A stretch of 64,000 bases of DNA, taken from NCBI GenBank assembly GCA_032207245.1, contig CM063501.1, positions 62,548,901-62,612,900 of the forward strand, given 5' to 3'. Below the pieces are notes generated by a model that saw only the letters and a list, made by a program, of their open reading frames with translations, did not search any database and was not told the DNA's origin. This DNA is from Pardosa pseudoannulata. Taxonomy: Eukaryota; Arthropoda; Arachnida; Araneae; Lycosidae. Shown in pieces: positions 12,136 through 25,639 of the stretch. How positions within the stretch are numbered: the first letter of the stretch is position 1; the number at the start of each line of letters is the position of its first letter. The position numbers and the translations under genes are program-made.

Positions 12136-12137
<2 letters not shown>
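9205..12137. other. AT-rich gene-free DNA
   Basis: 9205-9305 completes the split duplicate of 7860-7970. The rest shows no transposon protein, RNA gene or structured repeat, only small simple-sequence runs such as (TG)n near 10341 and catacata runs near 11880. Open frames are short and AT-driven. Confidence 0.5.

Positions 12138-12188
<51 letters not shown>
12138..12188. repeat. Compound (CA)n(TA)n microsatellite
   Basis: A pure CA run passing directly into a TA run. Confidence 0.95.
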
Positions 12189-13438
12189 ATTTATATACAT
12201 CAAATTTACAATGAATTTATGTGTGTGATTTGTAATTTTTTTTTTAAATATCAAGTTTGTATGTGTTGAAGATTTGCATAAATAGGAAAACAGTTAAAGC
12301 AGGTGAACTATGAAAGAAGTATCAGCTGACAGCTGAGATATAACTTTAACATGCTTTTCTTTTGTCTATGCATATTTGTTTATAAATGTAACATGTTTAT
12401 TGTGTTTTGGATCTCTCTCTCCTACTTGAAGTAGTTAAAAAATACAGTTTTTCCTTATTAAATTTCTCACAGATTTCAAAGGAAATATTTCTTTGTATAC
12501 ACAATAAGTTAAAAAGATCAATTGAAGACTAAAATTTGCTGTAAATATTAAAATTGAACTTTTTTAAATATATCAAAGTCATAGATATTGGTTTTGTATA
12601 AAAAAAAATGTGCAATGTATTTTCATGCTAAAAGTGTGTACAGCTTGTTAATTTTGCTGATAAAGAAGATTTGTATTGAGTACAAACCATCTGTATGTTA
12701 TTCAGTCATAACTATTATCACATGTAATGTACATATTGAAGTTTCTATTTTAAGTACTATCTGTATCCTTTTTGCAACCAAATAGATTAGTTTTATATGT
12801 ATATTTTAAAATGATATTTTTATTCATTTTTTATACTAGCTTTTTAATAAGCAAAAGTGAATAGATATTTTTTATTTTATATAGAAGAAAAGTAATACAA
12901 TTTTTAAAAAAATAAATTTCTTTGTATAAGAATATTATGAATTTTAAAACAATAAACCCCAAGCATTCTTTTAATTTTTTAAACTTGTTTCTGGATATAT
13001 CTGTATGTCGAACCTTTAATTAATGTATGTGATTGGGACCACAGTGTATGCATTTTTCTTTTAAATATTTATTATTCTATTAATTGAATTTGGTAAGAGA
13101 GTTTACCATGCACTATAATGTTATTGTAATTCAAAAGTATATGGAAATTAGAAGCCCATTAAATCAATCTTTTTCAAATTTTTCATTAACTACCAAATAT
13201 AAAATTTTTTGTTATAATTATATACAAATTTCCTTTTTTTATTTTAAAAAAGTTGAATTGATTACTGGGGATGATTCTCCAAAATGTATGATTACGATGA
13301 AAATTATGTACAATAAAGCATATTTCATTTCTTTACCAAATATTAATTAATCATAGCAATAAACATTTAGTGGATAATTTATTAATCATATATTACCAAA
13401 AGTTAGTTTTAGGTACTTAAAGACCTTTAAAGGTACTT
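12189..13438. other. AT-rich gene-free DNA
   Basis: No recognisable coding or repeat content. Frames at 12588-12785 and 13084-13350 show no protein-like pattern. Confidence 0.5.
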
Positions 13439-13451
13439 CCCAGTTTTTCTA

Positions 13452-13634
13452 GGCCGAACGATGGCCGAATGGTAGAGCGCTGCTCTTCGGAACCGGAGTT
13501 CGTGGGTTCGAATCCCACTGATGGCATGGATGTTTGTAGCCGTTCGGAATCGGCTTTAAACTGTAGGTCCCGGTCTCATTAGCCCTCGTGTGCAAAACAG
13601 TAGACCGTAGCGCTCCAAACCAAACCAAACCAAA
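13452..13634 (+). mobile_element. tRNA-Arg-derived SINE, (CCAAA)n tail
   Basis: Same family as 5945-6122. The A box ATGGCCGAATGGTAGAGCG, CTTCGGA loop, B box GGGTTCGAATCCCA, GTAGACCGTAGCGCTC block and CCAAACCAAACCAAA tail are all intact. A perfect 13-bp target duplication, cccagtttttcta, flanks it at 13439-13451 and 13635-13647, implying a fairly recent insertion. Confidence 0.95.
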
Positions 13635-13744
13635 CCCAGTTTTTCTATATATTTTGCATATAATAATTATTAAATGAAAAATTTGATTTCTCTATCATTC
13701 TTATCCTACTTATATTACCACCCCCTCTGTTTTTGCCTCTTAAT

Positions 13745-14199
13745 TAGGGCCCAATCAAGGCAAAGTTGGGCACAGAGCCTTGTAGTCTTTCGGGCCCCCA
13801 CTACCGTCTTTTCAAGAGGAAAAAAATAGTTCATAAAAGAGGATACAAACGAATACTTTTGGAGGAAAGTTTATATTTAATTTTTTTATATTTACATACT
13901 TTTGTAGTACAGTCGAATGCCAAAAATCTGTATATCGCCAAGGATGTAAACTGTAACACTTGCAATTAAATTTTTATATAAAAAATAAAATAAAATAGCA
14001 TAGGTAAGATTAACAAATAATAGCTATTCGTAGATTTTAAGGCAAAATTAATAAGAGAAAAAAATAATAAAATTCATATTTTGTTAATACTATTATTAAA
14101 TTTTAAATAATTAAATTATTTAAAATTTAATAATTAAGTACCAAATTTTAGGGGACTCAGGGTCTATGCTCAGTCGGCCCATGCTTTAATCAGGCCCTG
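13745..14199. mobile_element. hAT-type MITE
   Basis: A 455-bp non-coding element. Its termini read TAGGGCC at the left and, inverted, CAGGGCC at the right, with imperfect inverted repeats running inward (CAATCAAGGC against TGATTAAAGC). A perfect 8-bp direct repeat, ctcttaat, sits at 13737-13744 and 14200-14207, the target-duplication length of hAT transposons. It encodes no transposase, so it would have depended on a hAT in trans. Confidence 0.85.
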
Positions 14200-14207
14200 C
14201 TCTTAAT

Positions 14208-16299
14208 AACTATTCTATAATGAATTTTTGTGATGTAACGATAGTAATGTATAGTGAAGGATTTTAAGTATTGTACTAATTTTTAGACACAAAAGATTAA
14301 ACTATGAGATTGTACCAGTGATAATTTTATTCTGTACTCTTACATTGTAGATTCAGTGCATCATGTTAGAATTAAGCTTTATGAATTTATAGAAATAATA
14401 CTTATAAGTCACTGAATATTCTCACTGGTAATAAATATTTTTTTAAGAGCATGCTTCAAAATTCTTGCTCATAAAATATGTAAATGTGTAATTAAAGTCT
14501 TTGAAAAAAAAATTGCTCAATTTTGTAGATGTTATGAAGTTTTCTTAATTCTGTGCCAAATGTATAAATTTATTTTATGTGTATACTTTGGAAATTTGAT
14601 AAAATAATAGAATGTATTTAAAATACTGGCCATTTATCAGTACTTGTAACAAATAACAAAATGTATGTATTTTCTCTTATTTTTTTTTAATATAAATTTC
14701 TAAGGATGTATGTACATAGATATAATAATTTGATAAAAAAATGCTTTTTCTCCAAAATATTTTATAAAATGTATCTTGTTTAATTTTGTCATTAGGGAGA
14801 GTAGCATTCCTTTTTTATTTAATATTTTTATATGAGAAAATACTTTGTACTTTTTGTACATCCAGTAGAAATTACTTAACACTAGAATCGCAACAAGGAG
14901 TTATTTTGAGCACTTACAAAATGAGGTATTTCAGTATTTTAACAAGATTTATTGTTTATTTTATAGGATGCTTTTGCAGACTTTATGAATTATATATAAT
15001 TTGTTCATTCTTGCAAATTAAGTTTTTTCTTCACACTGCCTTGCTTGTTAACGAAATGTGTAAATTTCTAATTAAGACACTTTATGTGTATTTTTTTGTA
15101 AAATAGTTTTTAAATTTATATTTAAATTTTTTAAAAGTTTAGCCACTTTTGTCTGGCATTTTAGACTAAATATTTTATTTATTGGTAAAGTACAATAATT
15201 TAAGATAAGTTTTAAAAAGAATACAAAGATTATACCAGAAGAAAAAATCTAAGGGGTTAGAATAATTCTTTATGCGATTTTTGTGTTGAAAGAATGAATT
15301 GCTTTCATGCCATTATCCAATGTCTTTATTACATAATCTTCCTTTTGATATTGCTGGAAATAATTCAAGTTTCCATAGTTATTACTTTATTTTAATCTAT
15401 ACTTTGCTGAAAAGAAAAATTTATCAATGTCTTTGAAATTTATTTTTAAAGGCATCCAGAAAATTATAATCAATTACAAATTTCCAATAAAATTTAATTG
15501 TGAACTGGTTATATAAGTTAGTATAGTGTTAAATTGGCCTTTTTCTAACCTTCATCTCACTTTCTTTTTCTTAATTTGACTCTTTAACTGAAAAAAGAAG
15601 TTATTTTTGGAACGATTTAGATAATTTTACGATCTGATATACATTTTCCTAGTGTGATTATTATTAAAACAATATTAAGATGTTTGTTTATTCATGTCAG
15701 AATTTATATTCTGAAAATTTTATGTACATTTAGTAATTAGTGATCCCAGTTATGTTGTCATAATTATCTCATTGTGTTTCACTTTTTATTATTATGTTAT
15801 ATTTTTATTTTATACTGAGTGATTACTGAATTGAAACAAGATTTATTATACTTTTTATGTTAGTTATATTTATGAGGTATCGAACATATTGTAATTTTAT
15901 TTCTTTTTTGTAATGTTTTAAGATCAGTCAATGATATAAATAATCTTAACTGACTGATTTACTTTTAACTTTATCAAGAACAATTTTTATGAATGAAAAA
16001 AAAAAAAAACTGTATAGAATATATTTTTAAGCAGAATATTTTTACTCATGGATGAATGAAATTTGTATCCATGCTACAATTTTATGAAGAATTTTACTGT
16101 AGGAATTTTACTTATATATTAATATTTGTATTTGTGATTTTGTGTGAAATGTGTTATGATTATATAAATTGTACATCTTATATTTATTGTGGAAAGGCAA
16201 TAAAAATTTTTTATTGTTAGTATTTTTATTGTACGTATGCGGCTAATCGTGTGTTTTGAATATGTGACGAATAATTAACCGTAAAAGGTTTGCGCTGTT
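14208..16299. other. AT-rich gene-free DNA
   Basis: T-rich on the plus strand, with no exon recognised. An AATAAA at about 16199, followed by a T-rich stretch, marks where base composition and repeat content change. The 106-codon frame at 14786-15106 is AT-rich and has no family features. Confidence 0.45.
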
Positions 16300-16304
16300 A
16301 GATG

Positions 16305-16345
16305 ATAGTTTATAGGGGAAGTTTAATTATAACCACCCGGTATAT
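16305..16345. mobile_element. Terminal fragment of the 24-kb MITE family
   Basis: AGTTTAATTATAACCACCCG and the following GTATA match the right terminus of the element at 23964-24584 (AGTTTAATTATGGCCACCCG, then GTATA). Only the terminus survives; the partner inverted repeat was not found. Confidence 0.6.
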
Positions 16346-16741
16346 TAATATATGTATGCATATAAATTTATATAAATTGTATGATGCGACATCAAAAGCA
16401 TTATGTGTAGTTCTATCTTCAGCATTAAGAAAATATTTCGTTTTTTAAAGTAACTGCTTTGAAAGTAGAGCTCAAATACTACGTCTCTGACGAAGACCGG
16501 AAGCATTAATATTCGTTGTATTAAGACATTTCGTTATATAGATATTTCTCTCTAAAACGAAATAATTCGCGATTACAATATTTTTTCCCAGCCAATAATA
16601 AACTGAAAATTCAAAAATTTCTCAATAACTAGTAGATTATTTTTGTTTTATAAAAAAAGTACATGATTACGTTGATATATTTTAGTTGCATTGGTGTAGA
16701 TCGGTACTAATAATAGCCATTATAATGAAACTAGCATATAG

Positions 16742-16757
16742 CCCGTCATATGACGGG
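16742..16757. repeat. Perfect 16-bp palindrome CCCGTCATATGACGGG
   Basis: A perfect inverted repeat with no spacer, at the point where BEL/Pao similarity ends. GC-rich in an AT-rich setting. Its role is unknown. Confidence 0.9.
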
Positions 16758-16766
16758 ATCAGTAAA

Positions 16767-17045
16767 AATTTTAATTTTTCAGTATTGTAAAGTACTCTAT
16801 GAGGCTTGTAAAAAAATGGTTTGTTTTTTGGCCGAGAATTATCTGGTATACGCTCAATAATTTGTTTATCTTCATACTCCTCGAAAGTCTCCCGATACTG
16901 TGAATGTAGTTTAGAATCACGTTGAATTCATTTAGAAAGATAATTCAAAGTTTTCTTAGCTACGTCGAAATTATCGTTAAGTTCTTCCCATTTTTTTTCC
17001 ACAGTAATTAATGGAAGTAAAGGAGTGAAAATATCATTTCCACTA
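16767..17045 (-). pseudogene. BEL/Pao retrotransposon fragment upstream of RT
   Basis: The minus strand is open for about 90 codons with one stop. It carries the pattern before the reverse transcriptase core in BEL/Pao polyproteins: a segment KLHSQYRETFEEYEDKQIIE resembling the 'QYSEFIREYLDLGHMEPV' region, then FFYKPHRVLYNTEKLKF corresponding to the 'YYLPHHAVxKxxSTTKLRVVFD' block. Homology stops at LKF, where the sequence enters the CCCGTCATATGACGGG palindrome. No integrase, protease or LTR of the element is attached. The fragment is too decayed to be functional. Confidence 0.75.
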
Positions 17046-17544
17046 CACCCTGGAGGTAGATAGAATTTGTTGATAAAATTTTCATTGCAACAAAAAATAA
17101 TCGATGATTAAATTTAAAATTATCACATATGTATCTAACCTATTATTTAAGCCAAATATAAAAGAAAATTATTTACGTAATATCTAAATTCAGTGATAAA
17201 ACGTATGAAAATAATGCAGACGATATTTAGATATTTTAAAATAAGAAATGATTAAATGAGATGGTTAAAGGAATGACGTCATAATGCTAGAAAATATGTT
17301 ATTTTTACCTATTTATTATGCGACAAATTGATAAATTTTACCGCTTACTTTTAATAAGGTAAAATAGGGCTTGAAATAATGGTATTAAATGCTAGAAAAG
17401 GGGGGAAGGGGTGTATTTCAAACGTTGCTAACCCTAACTCATCAAGAATTCAAGATGGATGCCTCTATCCATTCCAGGTCCAACCGCTTCATAAATTCGA
17501 GGATAGACGGACAGATAACTTAGGCTGTTATTATATAGCGGATT
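17046..17544. other. Unassigned DNA between BEL relic and satellite
   Basis: AT-rich with no recognised coding. From about 17540 it passes into the satellite array. Confidence 0.4.
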
Positions 17545-19480
17545 TTTTTCGTTACATAGAGTGCCGATTGCAGTTAGTTCTTATAATAATGGAAAATTCA
17601 AAATTTCAACTTTTTACAGCTAATTGTTTTTGAGCTATGTCCCATAATGTTAGTACACCTTATATTGAAATTTTTCCTAATATAGAGTGTGGATTACAAT
17701 AAACAGCCTTGTTCCACAATTACACGTAAATGAACTCGCAAATATAAAATTTCAGTAATCAAAGGGTTTAAATTTCAACAATCTAGTTTTTGAACCATGG
17801 CTCAAAGTGTTAAAAGAACAAAATTCAATCAAAATTGGAGGTGTAAAATTTGATGTTTCGACAGTCCTACACTCAAAATTTCAACATTTTAATATTCATT
17901 TTTGTCTTATGCCCCCACAACATTAACATAAGTTATATTGCCTTTTTTTTGTTATATAGTGTTCAGATTGTAAACAAAAAAAGAAGCTCAATTAGATGTT
18001 ATCATTCTGTTCAATACAAGATTTCTATCTCCTACGGCTAAAAGTTTTTTTATTATGCCCCACAGCCTTAATATACGTTATATTGAAATTTTTCGTTACA
18101 TAAGTTGAGATTGCTATAAAGAAAAAAAAAAAAAAAAAGGGAAGCGCAACAAGATGTTATAGCAGTCCTAAATACTAAATTTCAACATTTTGCGGTTTAA
18201 TAGATTAATATATGTTGCACACAGTATTAATATACGTTATATTGGAATTTTTCGCTATGTAACGTTAAAATTACAGTCAGAAGAGGCGAAGCATAACTAG
18301 ATGTTGTTATACTCTTATAGTGTGCCGATTGGAGTTGTTATAATAATGATAAATACAAAATTTCAACTATATACGGCTAATTGTTTTTGAGCTATGCCCC
18401 ATAATGTTAGTACACCTTATTTTGAATTTTTTCGTAATATAGAGTGTGGATTACAATAAACAGCCTTGTTGCACAATTACACGTAAATGAACTCTCAAAT
18501 ACAAAATTTCAGCAATCTACGGGTTTAAATTTCAACAATCTAGTTTTTGAACCATGGCTCAAAGTGTTAAAAGAACAAAATTCAATCAAAATTGGAGGTG
18601 TAAAATTAGATGTTCCGACAGTCCTAAACTCAAAATTTCAACATTTTAATATTCATTTTTGTCTTATGCCTCCACAACATTAACATAAGTTATATTGCCT
18701 TTTATTTTGTAATATAGTGTTCAGATTGTAAACAAAAAGAGAAGCTCAATTAGATGTTGTCATTCTGTTCAATACAAGATTTCTATCTCCTACGGATAAA
18801 AGTTTTTTTTATTATGCCCCACAGCCTTAATATACGTTATATTGAGATTTTTCGTTACATAAGTTGAGATTGCAATAAAAAAAAAGGGGAGCGCAACAAG
18901 TTATAACAGTCCTAAATACTAAAGTTCAACATTTTACGGCTAACAGTTTTTAAGTTATAGATTAATATAATTAATATACGTTATATTGGAATTCGCTATG
19001 TAACGTTAAAATTACAGTCAAAAGAGGCGAAGCATAAGTAGATGTTGTTATACTCTTATAGTGTGCCGATTGCAGTTAGTTGTTATAATGATAAATACAA
19101 AATTTCAACTTTATACAGCTAATTTTTTTGAGCTATGTCCCATAACGTTAGTACACCTTATATTGAATTATATAAAAGCCTTGTTGCACAATTAGACGTA
19201 AAGGAACTCTCAAATACAAAATTTTAGCAATCTACGGCTTTAAATTTCAACAATCCAGTTTTTGAACCATAGCTCAAAGTGTTCTCATGGCTCAAGATTT
19301 CGACCTTTTACAATTAATTATTTTGCATTTTAGCCCGCAACGTTGCGCAACGCAACGGAATTCATTGTACTGAACTTTTCCGTAATATAGAGTTCGGAAT
19401 GCAACCAAAAGGGGAAGACTAGACCTAACAATCTTACAAAAAATATTTTTTGACTTTCTGCGGCTAATAGTTGGATTTAA
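17545..19480. repeat. Higher-order satellite, ~757-bp unit of five ~150-bp monomers
   Basis: The phrase GAGTGTGGATTACAATAAAC occurs at 17685 and 18442, giving a period of 757 bp, and nearly all sequence between is duplicated. Within each unit five related monomers recur, marked by TTTCAAC..TTTTACGGCTAA, GAGCTATGCCCCA, TTATATTGAAATTTTTCG and GTGTGGATTGCAAT-like phrases. Neighbouring monomers are clearly more diverged than the same monomer in the next unit, which defines a higher-order repeat. A third, partial unit runs from about 19060 to 19295 with deletions. More decayed monomers continue to about 19480. Short open frames inside are accidental. Confidence 0.88.
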
Positions 19481-19993
19481 GCGAGACCGACGTTAAAAGA
19501 AAACTAGTCAAAACTAGTTCAGGAATGGTCAAAATGGATACTGCTTCCTTGTACATAGAAGTGTAACATTTGAAATGTTCAAAATTCAGAACAAAACTTA
19601 AATCAAGGACGAAAAATTCCCGCGTCCTTTTGCATTCCCCTTTTTAACCCTTAACCTAAATTGACCACTGGGGCTACATTTTACGCCCTCAGAGAAGGGG
19701 CCTGACCAATTATAATCCTACAAGGCCCTAGCGGACAATTTAGGAAATTTCTGAATAAAAAGGAGATGCACGCTGTCGGAGACAGATTTTTCTAGAGATA
19801 TTTTTCCACAGATGTTGACCTAGGTGTTACGTGTCTTGTACATAGAACTTCATGCTAGCTGACCCTTTAGTTTGTCCTGTCCCTGTGATGAAGTGGGAAC
19901 CCGCCCTTTAACGCTATCTTAATAAAGGTCTTTAGCTGAAACGGTATTGTTTTTATGGCCATGACTGCAACCACCCATCGAGAAGTCCGTCTC

Positions 19994-19994
<1 letters not shown>
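19481..19994. other. Unassigned repeat-like DNA before a TA array
   Basis: Higher GC than its neighbours, with phrases such as GATGAAGTGGGAACCCGCCC. It is probably part of an older transposon, but no family could be named. Confidence 0.3.

Positions 19995-20038
<44 letters not shown>
19995..20038. repeat. (TA)n microsatellite
   Basis: About 21 TA units, abutting the 5' end of the LTR that follows. Confidence 0.95.
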
Positions 20039-20041
<3 letters not shown>

Positions 20042-20327
20042 AGGTTTGACAACATTAAATTAATAATTTAGGGGGTTTAAAGGCACAAAACGCAGAGCAT
20101 TCTTTAATGCAGGTGTAATATTCATTAATAACTCCATATAAAAGCGCTTGACGAGTAATAATTGAAAGAGAACGTCTTCAGATTGAGTTGCTGATGAATC
20201 CACGCTAAGTGTTAGAAGATGGACGCTAACTACTCGACGCTATGTTTGATGGTTGACTGTTAAAATGTACAAAAGTTATGAATAAAGAAAGGCATTATCG
20301 GCACTTTGAATTGTCCTAGCCGTGACA
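20038..20327 (+). mobile_element. Short solo LTR (290 bp)
   Basis: Starts TGTCAGG and ends CGTGACA, giving TG...CA termini with a short inverted repeat. It contains a TATA box (TATAAAAG, 20137-20144) and a poly(A) signal (AATAAA, 20281-20286) about 40 bp before the end, the order expected for U3-R-U5 on the plus strand. Both flanks are TA-rich (tata before, tata after), consistent with a 4-bp duplication in a TA array but not provable in simple sequence. No internal retrotransposon domain adjoins. Whether it belongs with the BEL/Pao fragment at 16.8 kb is open. Confidence 0.75.
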
Positions 20328-20499
20328 TATATATGTAATATATCAAAATTATTTAATTCTAATATTTCTTTTATAAACTTCCTCTCTCCCATTCAAAATC
20401 ATTTAAATCTTTTTCCCAGCCTCTAAATTGTTTAATCAACGGAGTATTTTCCACTTAAAATTCTTCATAAAGCTGTCTATCCTAAAAATATAAACTTTC

Positions 20500-20665
20500 T
20501 GTCTATTCAGCTCCTTTTCCCAGCTATTGGCGGCAAATGGTTTCGCGTTTTGCTGATATTTATTTAATTCGCTTATTAAGTTGTTTTTTACTGTAGGAAA
20601 ATTCTTTCTGTCATCGCTCTTGGGTGCACCTCTGTTCGATCAGAGTGAACTCTGTGGCTCTTCAT
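20500..20665. repeat. Dispersed repeat shared with 63.2-63.9 kb
   Basis: CAGCTATTGGCGGCAAATGG and the following AGGAAAATTCTTTCTGTC...GGTGCACCTCTGTT match the 63.2-63.4 and 63.6-63.75 kb units (CAGCTGTCGGCAAATGG, GGAAAATTCTATCTGTC, GGTACACCTCTGTT). This is a diverged single copy. Confidence 0.65.
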
Positions 20666-20832
20666 TGTCTGTTGTCCAATAGAATAGATGTGCGTTATAG
20701 CTGCTCCGGAATAAAGTTTAAATTAGACTTGTGCTGTTCTGTTCCATGTCGGCCCAACGGCATCTTTATTACTGCTAGCTGTTGAGCTTTCTCCTTTGTC
20801 AAGGAGTTTATAAAAAGTGGATTATACACACA

Positions 20833-21624
20833 CATACATGGTTTCCGCGCACCTGGAAAGTCAGGGAAAATCATGGATTTAGACAATGGATTAATTTTGT
20901 CATGGAAAGTCTTGATTTTTCAAGTAAAATGAGTAAAAGTCATGGAAAGTCATGGATCCGCTAAACTACCGATTAAAAAAAATGCATTGAATTGTTTAAT
21001 TCTATTTTTACTTGTCATTTGGCTGAAGTTACTGAGTTTGGTATTTATGTATTATCTTATTGACCCTATTGCCAAGTAAAATTTGTTCACCAAGGAAACT
21101 CAAAGCAAGAAAGCTTAATGGGTGGGTAAATGTATATTATTCTGGTTTTTTCTTAAATTGTAGATTAAAATTTTATTAATATAATAATAATTATTTTTTA
21201 ATAAAAAATTAGTTAAGATTTTTGCACAAAATATAAGTTTATCTCTAGGGATATTGTATATAAACATTATAGGGTTATATTTGGCTATTATTCATGGTCA
21301 CCTGGATAATACCAAAGTACCCTGAATTCAAATTGGAAACATTTTGATTGAAAAATTGCTATATGATTAAACTTAGGTATGTAGATACAACAATTTATTT
21401 TTATGTATGTGAGTTTATTAACACTTATAAAGTAAGTTTATAGTTTTTTATGATAAAATTCCTGTAATTTCTCTAAAAGCATATATTTTATTTGTATGTA
21501 CATCAGAAGTTTTATTCATATATACTTTAACGAAAGCTTTTTTAAAGTCATGGAAAATGATCTGCTAAATCAGGGAAAGTCATGAAAAGTCATGGATTTG
21601 AAAAATTTTATTTTGGCAGATACC

Positions 21625-21630
<6 letters not shown>
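20833..21630. mobile_element. Possible MITE with GTCATGGA direct repeats
   Basis: Both ends carry clusters of the short phrase (A)GTCATGGA(AA): AGTCAGGGAAAATCATGGA and AGTCATGGAAAGTCATGGA near the left, and AGTCATGAAAAGTCATGGA near the right. The outermost sequences TACATGGTTTCCGC and, inverted, TACAGGGTATCTGCC are weakly complementary. The right end abuts a TA array. No coding capacity. Confidence 0.45.
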
Positions 21631-21683
<53 letters not shown>

Positions 21684-21684
21684 T

Positions 21685-21766
<82 letters not shown>

Positions 21767-21774
21767 GCACGCAC
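21628..21774. repeat. Compound (TA)n/(CA)n microsatellite
   Basis: About 145 bp of TA with CATACATA interruptions, ending in a CA run. It produces long Tyr-Ile frames in every reading frame, none of which is a gene. Confidence 0.97.
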
Positions 21775-24584
<2,810 letters not shown>

Positions 24585-24586
24585 TA

Positions 24587-24911
24587 TATAATGTGTGTGT
24601 GTGTGTAGGAATTGGACACAAAATGCAACAGTGTCATTTGATTACACCTTTAAATGATATGTGCATTACAAAAAATAATAAACTGTTATTTTAAATTTAA
24701 AGGTATTTATTTTTATAATATAAAAGGGGGGGGAGGAAGTTTAGCATAAAGCAATTTACATAATAAATAATAATAAAAAATAATGTATATAATTATTATA
24801 TTAACAATTAAAATTGAAGCAACCAGTTATGTGTTTGATAAGACTAACAGGGTTATTAATTACATAAGTACCACTATAAAATCATTTAAATACTCATTGC
24901 TATTATTTCTC

Positions 24912-24961
<50 letters not shown>

Positions 24962-25329
24962 CCAAAAGTAAAAAAAAATCTCTTAGAAATAATATGCCAG
25001 TTCTTAGATAGCCACTGTTGAAAAAATAAATGTAAACATTGTTAAAAGGATTTCTTCTCAAATTTTCCAAAATTCCGGATTTATTCCCCAAAATTCCCGG
25101 GTTTATTCCCATCTCTTCAAAATTCCGTTTTTTTTTACATCTCTAATCAGGGGACTGGTTTTCCAGATTGGGGTTGGGCGTAGAATTAACTTTCCTACCC
25201 CTTAAAAAAATCTCCGTAATCCGGACCGACTTTTTACCAACTAGTAGGGGCGAAAATGGATTTGAGATTTGATACTTGGTATATTCGAACATTATTTAGG
25301 ACTTTTTCTAAGATTGAGTGGACACTAAA
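24587..25329. other. Gene-free DNA with TA array
   Basis: A (TG)n run adjoins the MITE and a (TA)n array lies at 24914-24959. Short CCGG/ATTCC-rich direct repeats lie near 25060-25130. No gene recognised. Confidence 0.5.
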
Positions 25330-25639
25330 AAAGAGGAATTCCCCATCACCTCACCAGGTAGAACGATTCTGAGGAGAGAGATCTTAAGGATTTGGGATTC
25401 AACCGATGGCAATTTATTGCTCCAGATAGAGTCAGATGGAGGAGATTGACAGAGGAACAGTCTGTTAGGAACAGGCTGTAGTGCTGAAGATGAGGAAATG
25501 GCAAAGTAATTGAGCAACGATCTGTTATATTCCATGAATTTCTAAAGCATAGCAGCTATTTGAATAAAACCAAAACTTCTGAACCTTGGAATATTTAAAT
25601 ATGAAATAAAATCTCTTTTGTACAGATAGACAAAAATAC

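Noticed and set aside
14786..15106. 106-codon plus-strand frame
   Set aside because: Composition-driven, Phe/Leu/Tyr-rich from T-rich DNA, no recognisable domain.
17545..19480. Segmental gene duplication
   Set aside because: Both copies are non-coding and share an internal ~150-bp period, so it is satellite DNA.
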